Position numbers and translations under genes: made by a program. This document shows positions 17,982 to 25,041 of a stretch of DNA of 33,390 bases, piece by piece. The notes below the pieces were generated by a model that saw only the letters and a program-made list of their open reading frames with translations, ran no database searches and was not told where the DNA came from. How positions within the stretch are numbered: position 1 is the first letter of the stretch; each line of letters opens with the position of its first letter. Source of the DNA: Bradyrhizobiaceae bacterium (lineage in GTDB: Bacteria; Pseudomonadota; Alphaproteobacteria; Rhizobiales; Xanthobacteraceae); the NCBI GenBank assembly GCA_947479905.1, contig CANKBJ010000023.1, positions 1 to 33,390 of the forward strand, read 5' to 3'.

Positions 17982-18875
17982 TTGAGCAAGACCCTGTCCG
18001 GCGTCATCGCCGCGGTTGCGACCCCGATCGACGCGAGCGGCGCGCCCGATTTCAAGCGCGCCACCGATTTGGCGCGCCACCTGCTCGATAACGGCTGCGA
18101 TGGCCTCAATGTTCTCGGCTCGACCGGCGAGGCGACATCGTTTTCGGTCGAAGAGCGCAAGGCGGTGATGACCGCCTACAAGAATAATGGTCTGCCGCTC
18201 GACCGCCTGATGGTGGGAACCGGCGCCGCGTCCGTATCCGACGCCATCGCGCTCACCCGCCATGCCGCGGAACTCGGTTTCGGCGGTGCGCTGGTGCTGC
18301 CGCCGTTCTACTACAAAGGCGTCACCGACGATGGCCTTGCCGATTATGTCGGCGCGCTGGTCAAGGCGACCGAAGCAAGCAAGCTACCAATCTATCTTTA
18401 TCACTACCCGCAGCTCACCGGCATTCTCTGGAACGTTGCCCTCATCGAGCGGCTGCGGAAATCCTTTCCGGCCCGCATCGTGGGCCTGAAGGATTCTTCC
18501 GGCGACATGGCCTTCGCGCGTGCGGCCGCGGCGATCGGAAAGGACTTCGCCGTGTTCCCGTCGACCGAGGCCTGCCTGCTGGACGCTCGCAAGGGCGAGT
18601 TCGCCGGCTGCATCTCGGCCACCGCCAATCTCAATGCCGATCTCTGCCAGCGCGCCTGGGCTAAGGGCGACACCGCCGCGTACGAGGCCGCGGTGGGAAT
18701 CCGTAAGTTGTTCGAGGGCCGACCGCTGGTGCCGGGCGTCAAGACCTTGCTGGCCCATATCCATGGCGATCCGTCGCTGGCGCGGGTGAGGCCGCCGCTG
18801 GCCCCGGTCTCCACCGCCGACCGCGACGCCATTACCGGCGGATACGACGCGATTCGGGCTAAAAAGGCCGCTTAA
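17982..18875 (+). CDS. Dihydrodipicolinate synthase/N-acetylneuraminate lyase superfamily protein
   Basis: This is a TIM-barrel class I aldolase of the DapA superfamily, 297 residues and cytoplasmic. Lys170 in GLKDSSGD is the Schiff-base lysine, Tyr140 in YLYHYPQLTG is the catalytic tyrosine, and GSTGEATSF is the pyruvate carboxylate loop. The position equal to Arg138 of E. coli DapA (YNVPSRTG) is Leu145 here, so it probably does not make dihydrodipicolinate; a sugar-acid or keto-acid aldolase/dehydratase is more likely. The start is a TTG with GGAG about 9 bases ahead. It follows the malic enzyme by 52 bp on the same strand, which suggests joint expression and a pyruvate connection, but this is inference. 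Confidence 0.88.
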   Translation: MSKTLSGVIAAVATPIDASGAPDFKRATDLARHLLDNGCDGLNVLGSTGEATSFSVEERKAVMTAYKNNGLPLDRLMVGTGAASVSDAIALTRHAAELGFGGALVLPPFYYKGVTDDGLADYVGALVKATEASKLPIYLYHYPQLTGILWNVALIERLRKSFPARIVGLKDSSGDMAFARAAAAIGKDFAVFPSTEACLLDARKGEFAGCISATANLNADLCQRAWAKGDTAAYEAAVGIRKLFEGRPLVPGVKTLLAHIHGDPSLARVRPPLAPVSTADRDAITGGYDAIRAKKAA

Positions 18876-19045
18876 CGCCGCCGAAATGGCCTGATTTTCA
18901 AACGTTGACGCACAGGCGAGGGCTGACTATAAGCCACGCCACTGGAGGCGCGTTTTCTCGCCCCCACCTTCTTTTCATCGACCGGTCGCTTTTGCGGACT
19001 GATCCGCCGGCTAAGACCAGTCGCCAGGATACGAACGAGAGTTAA

Positions 19046-19315
19046 ATGGCCAATACCAGTTCCGCCCGCAAAGCCACCCGCAAGATCGCGCGCAAGACCG
19101 AAATCAACAAGTCGCGCCGTACCGTGCTGCGCAATTCGGTTCGCAAGGTCGAAGAAGCGATCGCTTCCGGCGACCGCAACGCGGCAATGACGGCGATCAA
19201 GGAAGCGGAACCGGCGATCATGCGCGCGGCGCAGCGTGGCGTGGTTCACAAGAACACCGCCAGCCGCAAGGTCTCGCGTCTGGTGCATCGCATCGCCAAA
19301 ATCGCTGCGAAATAA
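19046..19315 (+). CDS. rpsT: 30S ribosomal protein S20
   Basis: S20 binds 16S rRNA in the 30S body and is needed for subunit assembly. The 89-residue, highly basic product begins [25 protein letters not shown] reading through the family hallmarks (basic helix, then [46 protein letters not shown]). GAGAG lies about 5 bases ahead of the ATG. The upstream spacer of 170 bp should hold its promoter. rpsT directly before dnaA is a conserved alphaproteobacterial arrangement, here stretched by a long non-coding gap. Confidence 0.97.
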   Translation: MANTSSARKATRKIARKTEINKSRRTVLRNSVRKVEEAIASGDRNAAMTAIKEAEPAIMRAAQRGVVHKNTASRKVSRLVHRIAKIAAK

Positions 19316-19827
19316 TTTTTCCGCATACTTTTGTCGGTCCTTGGACGCGGAACCATCCTTTGTTCTCGCGATCTCTGCGCTGACAGACTACCTGGATGAC
19401 CAGCCGCGCTAAATTGCGTGGCGCTTTCCCAAAAACTGTATGACAATATCGGGCGGCGGTGCGCGGATGCGCGCCGCGCGCCTGCGTTCGTGCGAGTGTC
19501 ATTGTGCTGTCTTGCTAATCTGCGTTGGCAAGATTTTGCTGGACATATCGTAACGCAAGCCGAGCACGCTCCAGCGCCGTCTGTATTTCGCAACGGGAGC
19601 TACCCTTTCAATTCGATCAAAAATTTTTGCGCGCTCTGAACGACTTAGAGCGAAAGCGCAGGCGAGGACCCGGAAATACCTATGCCGCAGGCACTTCTGG
19701 CATCGGCAATTGAAAAAAATCTGACGCATCGCACGCTTGCAAGACTCTGAAACGACTCTCTGATTCCCGCCGACTCATCAACACCTTGGAAACCATGTGG
19801 CGAAAGATGCACCGCCATCGTGGCGCC

Positions 19828-19848
19828 TGCGCGCGCGCACGCGCGCGT
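19828..19848. other. Alternating pyrimidine-purine tract (potential Z-DNA)
   Basis: Twenty-one bases of strict pyrimidine-purine alternation, almost all CG steps with one CA/TG interruption near the centre, making a near-palindromic run. Such tracts can adopt Z-DNA under negative supercoiling. It lies about 790 bp upstream of dnaA. Any function is inference. Confidence 0.5.
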
Positions 19849-20192
19849 TATTGCTCCAAAAGAAATTGCCCCGCCCATCGCCTTGTGTATTTTTGGAATT
19901 GCGCGAGGGTATCCCGAGCGCGATCAGGAACAAGGATTGGTTCTGCGCTCATCAGCAGATGAGACCGGCTATTTATTGTCCGCAGGGAACAAAAATGCCG
20001 TCGATCATTTTGCGAAGAGCCGCTGCCCGGTCATGTTATGCTGCCAAGTCACGTCGTTAGGTTAAATCGCGATACGACGACGCGGTGGACGAAAGACGAG
20101 AAGAAGATCCTGCCGGGTCCGGACGAGAGAGATACGTGGCCGAAAGCCTGAAGACGATGGGCGAAAGCCCGGAGACGACAAAGGGGGGTATC

Positions 20193-20426
20193 ATGACGAT
20201 AGCGGAATGTGGTTCGACGCGGTCTGTGCGTGCGCTTGAAAATGCTTCGCGCAATATCGTTTCGTGCAACGCTTTCGTCGATCATGTCCGTCGGTCGGCC
20301 GATGTCTCGCCGGTTGCCGCCTTTTCCCTTGTCAGCCTTTCCGCTACCCGTACGAGCGCGGCCACATTGCGCGCCTGGTCAGCGGAGATCGTTCGTCCGG
20401 CGACTGCGCCGCCTTTCCTGAATTAG
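20193..20426 (+). CDS. Possible small protein upstream of dnaA
   Basis: An ATG at 20193 is preceded by AAGGGGGG 4 bases ahead, a very strong ribosome-site-like sequence, and opens a 77-codon frame ending in TAG. The predicted peptide (MTIAECGSTRSVRALENASR...) has no recognised family, no membrane segment and an ordinary mixed composition. It resembles no known dnaA leader. The frame continues open upstream to 20085, so the start is judged only from the ribosome site. It could equally be chance in a GC-rich spacer, hence low confidence. Confidence 0.3.
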   Translation: MTIAECGSTRSVRALENASRNIVSCNAFVDHVRRSADVSPVAAFSLVSLSATRTSAATLRAWSAEIVRPATAPPFLN

Positions 20427-20619
20427 CCGCGCGGCGTCTCGTTTCATGTCGATGACGTCTCCCCGGCCCTTCGATGCTTAAAGCGGCTCCGACGCATCGC
20501 ACCGACCCCTTCGAGTGAGTTTAGTTGCGGCCCGTATTCCCGGTGCGTGGGTAGCCTCATGCCGCCAGCCGAGCCAATCAATGTCCGTTCAATCGATTCA
20601 GCCAACAGAGAATAAAAAA

Positions 20620-22047
20620 ATGTCCAACGACGATGAGAGCTGGTTGCGGGTAAAGGCACGTCTGCGCGCCGAAGTCGGCGACGACGTCTTCTCCAGCTGG
20701 TTTGCGCGCATGGATCTCGAGCAGCTTGCCGACGGCGTCGTGCGGCTGTCGGTGCCGACGCGCTTTCTGAAGAGCTGGATTCAGTCGCATTATGCCGAAC
20801 GAGTATTGGCGTGCTGGCAAGCCGAACAGGAGCAGGTCGGCCGTATTGAACTGATCGTGCGGTCGGCGGTGCTCAAGACCACGGCGCAGCCGAAGCCGAA
20901 GGCCGAATTGATGGCCGCCAGCGATGGCGCCAGCCGTTTCAGCAACGGCGCCGGCGCGGGCCGTCCGATGTCGGCCGGCGATCCGGGCGTGCACGAGGCG
21001 CTCGGCGGTTCGCCGCTCGATGCCCGTCTAACCTTCGACAGTTTCGTCGTCGGCCGTTCCAATACGTTGGCGCAGGCCGCTGCGCGACAGGTCGCCGCCG
21101 CGCGCCGCGGCGATCCGGTGATGTTCAACCCGCTCTACATCCATGCCGGCGTTGGCCTCGGCAAGACGCATCTGTTGCAGGCGATCACCTGGGCCGGCAA
21201 TGCCGCCAATGAGCGCAAGGTGCTTTATCTCACCGCCGAGAAGTTCATGTACGGCTTCGTCTCGGCGCTGCGCACGCAGACCGCGCTCGCCTTCAAGGAA
21301 GCGCTGCGCGGTATCGGTGTGCTGGTGATCGACGACCTGCAGTTCCTGCAAGGCAAATCGACGCAGGCCGAGTTCTGCCACACGCTCAACGCGCTGATCG
21401 ATGCGGGGCGCCAGGTCGTCATCGCCTCCGATCGTCCGCCGTCGGAACTGGAAAGCCTCGACGACCGCGTCCGTTCGCGGCTGGCCGGCGGGCTCGTCGT
21501 CGAGATGGGCACGCTCGGCGAGGAACTGCGTTTTGAAATCCTCAAGGCGCGCGTCGTGTCGGCGCGCTCGCATCATCCGTCATTCGACGTGCCGCTGCCG
21601 GTGCTGGCCTATATCGCCAAGACTGTCACCCATAACGGCCGCGATCTGGAAGGCGCGCTCAACCGCTTGCTGGCGCATAACAAGCTGACCGGACAGTCGG
21701 TGACTTTGGAAATGGCCGAGCGCGAAGTGCGCGACCTGATCCGGCCGCAGGAACCCAAGCGGGTCAAGATCGAGGACATCCAGCGCATCGTCGCGCGCCA
21801 GTACAATGTCAGCCGTTCCGACCTTTTGTCGTCGCGCCGCACCGCCAATGTCGTCCGCCCGCGCCAGGTGGCCATGTACCTGGCCAAGACCCTCACGCTG
21901 CGGTCACTGCCGGAAATCGGCCGGCGTTTCGGTGGCCGCGACCACACCACGGTTCTGCACGCGGTGAGGAAGATCGAGGGCCTGGTCGGCAACGACATGG
22001 CGCTGGCCGAGGAGATCGAGATTTTGAAGCGGCAGTTGCAGGAGTAG
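20620..22047 (+). CDS. dnaA: Chromosomal replication initiator DnaA
   Basis: DnaA-ATP binds the origin, melts it and helps load the helicase. With the start at 20620 ([20 protein letters not shown]) the product has 475 residues: domain I (about 1-85), a variable linker (about 86-130), AAA+ domain with Walker A at 176-183 (AGVGLGKT), Walker [17 protein letters not shown] and arginine-rich [13 protein letters not shown], and DNA-binding domain IV ending in the DnaA signature [16 protein letters not shown]. The first Walker A glycine is Ala; I believe this occurs in other alphaproteobacterial DnaA proteins. ATGs at 20581 ([13 protein letters not shown]) and 20515 are in frame upstream; 20620 gives the usual N-terminus and has AGAGAA ahead, but 20581 is a fair alternative. 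Confidence 0.96.
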   Translation: MSNDDESWLRVKARLRAEVGDDVFSSWFARMDLEQLADGVVRLSVPTRFLKSWIQSHYAERVLACWQAEQEQVGRIELIVRSAVLKTTAQPKPKAELMAASDGASRFSNGAGAGRPMSAGDPGVHEALGGSPLDARLTFDSFVVGRSNTLAQAAARQVAAARRGDPVMFNPLYIHAGVGLGKTHLLQAITWAGNAANERKVLYLTAEKFMYGFVSALRTQTALAFKEALRGIGVLVIDDLQFLQGKSTQAEFCHTLNALIDAGRQVVIASDRPPSELESLDDRVRSRLAGGLVVEMGTLGEELRFEILKARVVSARSHHPSFDVPLPVLAYIAKTVTHNGRDLEGALNRLLAHNKLTGQSVTLEMAEREVRDLIRPQEPKRVKIEDIQRIVARQYNVSRSDLLSSRRTANVVRPRQVAMYLAKTLTLRSLPEIGRRFGGRDHTTVLHAVRKIEGLVGNDMALAEEIEILKRQLQE

Positions 22048-22057
22048 CGTTCTTCTT

Positions 22058-22205
22058 CCCTCGCCCCGCGCTTGCGGGGAGAGGGTGGCGAGGACCGAAG
22101 GGCCGAGCCGGGTGAGGGGCAGCCGCAATCGCAAGAGCCCCTCACCCGCCCGGCAGCGCTATACGCGCTGCCGGGCGACCTCTCCCCGTAAGCACGGGGA
22201 GAGGT
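22058..22205. repeat. Array of four hairpin repeats between dnaA and dnaN
   Basis: Four successive inverted repeats are seen: 22058-22085 (CCTCGCCCCGC..GCGGGGAGAGG, imperfect); 22109-22120 with 22137-22148 (CGGGTGAGGGGC, perfect 12 bp); 22149-22159 with 22165-22175 (CCCGGCAGCGC, perfect 11 bp, loop TATAC); and 22178-22189 with 22194-22205 (ACCTCTCCCCGT, perfect 12 bp, loop AAGC). The outer two share the CTCTCCCCG core with 14262-14296. Together they occupy about half of the 316-bp dnaA-dnaN spacer. No U-run follows. Confidence 0.85.
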
Positions 22206-22363
22206 GAAAGAAGGGCTGGGGAAATTTCGACGCACCCCGCCACCGCCCTTGCTTAAATGGCGCGCTCTTGCCACCTTTGCCCCCCGGCTCCGCATGCGCG
22301 GATGACCGGCTTGCCGTTGCGCCTGGTTTAGGGGCTCATTTTAGGCGCTGAAGCGGGTCTTCC

Positions 22364-23482
22364 ATGAAAGTGACTGTCGAGCGTGCTGAACTCTTGAAAT
22401 CCTTGGGCCACGTCCATCGCGTGGTCGAGCGGCGCAATACAATTCCCATTCTCGCCAACGTGCTGGTCCGCGCCGACAAGGGCAAGCTCAGCATGAAGGC
22501 GACCGACCTCGACCTCGAGGTCACCGACTCGATTTCGGCCGAGGTCGCACCCGGCGGCTCCACCACCGTGCCGGCGCATATGTTCTACGATATCGTGCGC
22601 AAGCTGCCCGAGGGCTCGCAGATCGTCATCGAAGGTTCCGGCGACCGCGCCGTGCTGTCGATCCGCGCCGGGCGCTCCCGCTTCACGCTGCAGACCTTGC
22701 CGGAAAGCGACTTTCCCGATCTCGCCGCCGGCGAGATGAGTCACAAGTTCTCCGTGCCGGCTGCCGACCTCAAGCGGCTGATCGACAAGACCCAGTTCGC
22801 GATCTCGACCGAGGAGACGCGCTATTACCTCAACGGCATCTATCTGCATGCTGCGGGCTCCGCCAAGGCCGCGACCTTGCGCGCGGTAGCGACCGACGGA
22901 CACAGGTTGGCGCAGGTCGAATTGCCGCTGCCGGAAGGCGCCGCCGGCATGCCGGGCATCATCGTGCCGCGCAAGACGGTTGCCGAAGTGCAGCGCCTGA
23001 TCGAGACCGGCGAAGGCGAGGTGCTGATCGAACTGTCGGCCGGGAAAATCCGTTTCTCGATCGGTAATGTGGTTTTGACCTCGAAGCTGATCGACGGCAC
23101 CTTCCCGGATTACGGCCGGGTCATCCCGGCCAACAACGACAAGAGCCTGATCGTCGACAAGAAGGATTTCGAAGCCGCGGTCGATCGCGTCTCGACCGTA
23201 TCGAGCGAGCGCGGCCGTGCCGTGAAACTGTCGATCACCGGCGGACGGCTGGTGCTGTCGGTGACCAATCCGGATTCGGGCTCGGCGACGGAAGAACTCG
23301 AGGTCGAGTACGAGTCCGATCCGCTCGATATCGGCTTCAACTCGCGCTACCTGCTCGATATCGCGGCGCAGATCGAAGGCGAAATGGCGGTTCTCAAGCT
23401 CGCCGATCCGGGTTCGCCGACTTTGGTTCAGGACAAGGACGCCAAGGGCGCGCTGTACGTCTTGATGCCGATGCGGGTGTGA
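22364..23482 (+). CDS. dnaN: DNA polymerase III sliding clamp, beta subunit
   Basis: DnaN forms the ring-shaped dimer that tethers DNA polymerase III and repair proteins to DNA. The 372-residue product matches family length and begins MKVTVERAELLKSLGHVHRVVERRNTIPILANVL, reading through the typical first domain, with TDLDLEVTDSI, the middle domain motif FAISTEETRYYLNGIYLH and AVATDGHRLA, and the C-terminal LADPGSPTLVQDKDAKGALYVLMPMRV. The C-terminal MPMRV is the conserved clamp terminus that forms part of the partner-binding groove. It lies 37 bp before recF, with which it is likely co-transcribed, and 316 bp after dnaA, separated by a repeat array. The ribosome site is weak. Confidence 0.97.
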   Translation: MKVTVERAELLKSLGHVHRVVERRNTIPILANVLVRADKGKLSMKATDLDLEVTDSISAEVAPGGSTTVPAHMFYDIVRKLPEGSQIVIEGSGDRAVLSIRAGRSRFTLQTLPESDFPDLAAGEMSHKFSVPAADLKRLIDKTQFAISTEETRYYLNGIYLHAAGSAKAATLRAVATDGHRLAQVELPLPEGAAGMPGIIVPRKTVAEVQRLIETGEGEVLIELSAGKIRFSIGNVVLTSKLIDGTFPDYGRVIPANNDKSLIVDKKDFEAAVDRVSTVSSERGRAVKLSITGGRLVLSVTNPDSGSATEELEVEYESDPLDIGFNSRYLLDIAAQIEGEMAVLKLADPGSPTLVQDKDAKGALYVLMPMRV

Positions 23483-23519
23483 TTTTCCGAATTCACGGCG
23501 AAGATGGTAAGCCTCGCCG

Positions 23520-24665
23520 ATGACCGCCGCCTTCATTCGCCGCCTGACGCTCAGCAATTTCCGCAGCTATCACGCCGCGCAAATGGCGCTGGATGAAGCC
23601 GGCCCGGTGGTGCTGACCGGCGTCAACGGCGCCGGCAAGACCAATCTGATCGAGGCGATATCGATGCTGGCGCCGGGGCGCGGCCTGCACCGCGCCACCA
23701 TGGACGAACTGGCGTTCTCGGAAGGCGACGGTTCGTGGGCGGTCTCGGCCGAGATCGAAGGCATGCTTGGCCTTTCCACGCTCGGTACCGGCATCGATCC
23801 GCCAACTGGCGAAGACGCCGCGACCAACCGCAAATGCCGCATCGACCGCGAGAATGTCGGCTCGGCGGTCGCCTTCGCCGATCATCTGCGCGTGGTCTGG
23901 CTGACGCCGTCGATGGACCCTTTGTTCAACGGTCCGGCTTCCGAACGCCGGCGCTTTCTCGATCGGCTGGTGCTGGCGGTCGATGCGCAGCATTCCAGCC
24001 GCGTCAATGCGCTGGAGCGGTCCTTGCGCTCGCGCAATCGTCTGCTGGAAGACAGAAGCAGCGACGCGCACTGGCTCGACGCCATCGAGCACGAGACGGC
24101 GGAAGTCGCCGTGGCAGTCGCCGCGGCACGCGCCGAGACTGTCAACCGCCTTGCCGGCGCGCTTGCCGCGACGCGCGAGCAGGCGCCGGCCTTCGCGCTG
24201 CCCGACATCGCGCTCGACGGCTGGATGGAAAAGATGCTGCCGGCGCATTCGGCGCGCGAGATCGAGGATCGCTACCGCGAACTGCTGCGCGACAATCGCG
24301 CCCGCGATGCCGCCGCCGGCCGCACGCTCGACGGACCGCACCGTTCGGATTTTCTCGTCACTCATGCGGGCAAGGGCATTCCCGCAGCCGAGGCGTCGAC
24401 CGGCGAGCAGAAGGCGCTGCTGATCCGTCTTGTGCTGGCGCATGCGCGGCTGATCAAGGAGATGACCGGCTATGCGCCGGTGATGCTGCTCGATGAAGTG
24501 GTGGCGCATCTCGATCCGCTGCGCCGCGCCGCTTTGTACGACGCGCTGTCGACGCTCGGCGCGCAAGTCTGGATGACCGGCGCCGATCCGGCCGCCTTCG
24601 GCGACATTGCCGGCCGCGCCGCGATGTTCGAGGTGCGCAGTGGCAGCGTCGCGCCGCTGCGGTAA
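23520..24665 (+). CDS. recF: DNA replication and repair protein RecF
   Basis: RecF is an SMC-like ATPase that with RecO and RecR loads RecA at single-strand gaps. The 381-residue product has the N-terminal LTLSNFRSYHAAQ, Walker A GVNGAGKTNLIEAIS (about residues 37-51), VVWLTPSMDPLFNGPASERRRFLDRLV, the DGPHRSDF motif, the ABC-type signature ASTGEQKALLIRLVLAHA, and Walker B VMLLDEVVAHLDPLRR. Length and motifs are normal for the family. It follows dnaN by 37 bp in the conserved dnaN-recF order and is separated from gyrB by a small gene and a convergent ClC gene. Confidence 0.96.
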   Translation: MTAAFIRRLTLSNFRSYHAAQMALDEAGPVVLTGVNGAGKTNLIEAISMLAPGRGLHRATMDELAFSEGDGSWAVSAEIEGMLGLSTLGTGIDPPTGEDAATNRKCRIDRENVGSAVAFADHLRVVWLTPSMDPLFNGPASERRRFLDRLVLAVDAQHSSRVNALERSLRSRNRLLEDRSSDAHWLDAIEHETAEVAVAVAAARAETVNRLAGALAATREQAPAFALPDIALDGWMEKMLPAHSAREIEDRYRELLRDNRARDAAAGRTLDGPHRSDFLVTHAGKGIPAAEASTGEQKALLIRLVLAHARLIKEMTGYAPVMLLDEVVAHLDPLRRAALYDALSTLGAQVWMTGADPAAFGDIAGRAAMFEVRSGSVAPLR

Positions 24666-24809
24666 GTGTTGCGCAACAGTGCGTCCGGGCGGCGCTTACG
24701 GTTCATTAATCGCGTTATTTTGAAATAATCGAAAACAGGAACTATAGCTGGCGCAATGGCTTAACCTCCCACATGGCGGCCAGATAACATATGGTCAGCC
24801 AGGAAATGG

Positions 24810-25028
24810 ATGTGGGCTATGTCAAAGGAAAATGGGACCGCAACCGACCGGCTGAAGCGTGAATTGCAGCGCGCGGTGGAGCGTATTCGGACCGAACTCG
24901 ACAAGATCGAAATTCTCTCGGCGGCAATGTCCGCCTTCAGCAAGCCGGTTCCAGACTATGAACCCGGGTTTCGTCATTTGCGGCATTTAACGGCGAGCGC
25001 GCTCGAGTTGAACAGCGCACGGCGCTGA
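24810..25028 (+). CDS. Small hypothetical protein
   Basis: The frame encodes 72 residues, or 69 from the second ATG at 24819 (MSKENGTATDRLKRELQ). AGGA lies 5 bases before the 24810 ATG, which favours that start. The N-terminal half (DRLKRELQRAVERIRTELDKIEILSAAMSAF) is a strongly amphipathic, charged helix that could form a coiled coil; the C-terminal half (PVPDYEPGFRHLRHLTASALELNSARR) is less regular. I know no family. It sits in the 376-bp gap between recF and the convergent ClC gene, 13 bp from the latter's stop. The composition and ribosome site support a real gene, at moderate confidence. Confidence 0.55.
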   Translation: MWAMSKENGTATDRLKRELQRAVERIRTELDKIEILSAAMSAFSKPVPDYEPGFRHLRHLTASALELNSARR

Positions 25029-25041
25029 ACAGCGCAAAAGA

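Larger units (their letters stand above)
19316..20580. other. Long rpsT-dnaA intergenic region
   Basis: About 1.27 kb without a recognised gene. It is locally less GC-rich than the flanks, especially near 19610-19720 (for example CAAAAATTTTTGCG). It contains an alternating pyrimidine-purine tract at 19828-19848 and a possible small gene at 20193-20426. I looked for TTATCCACA-like DnaA boxes on both strands and saw no clear one, so oriC is not called. The dnaA promoter must lie within it, but I could not assign -35/-10 boxes. Confidence 0.6.

Noticed and set aside
17982-18875. Annotating this gene as dapA (lysine biosynthesis)
   Set aside because: The substrate-binding arginine of DHDPS is Leu here, and the gene sits beside maeB; only the superfamily can be supported.
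19316-20580. Calling this spacer oriC because dnaA, dnaN, recF and gyrB are adjacent
   Set aside because: I saw no consensus DnaA boxes, and in alphaproteobacteria the origin is often near hemE or parAB rather than at dnaA. A skew plot of the whole chromosome is needed.
22058-22205. CRISPR-like or tandem repeat array
   Set aside because: Units are unequal palindromes without constant spacer length and no cas genes are nearby; they are REP-type hairpins.
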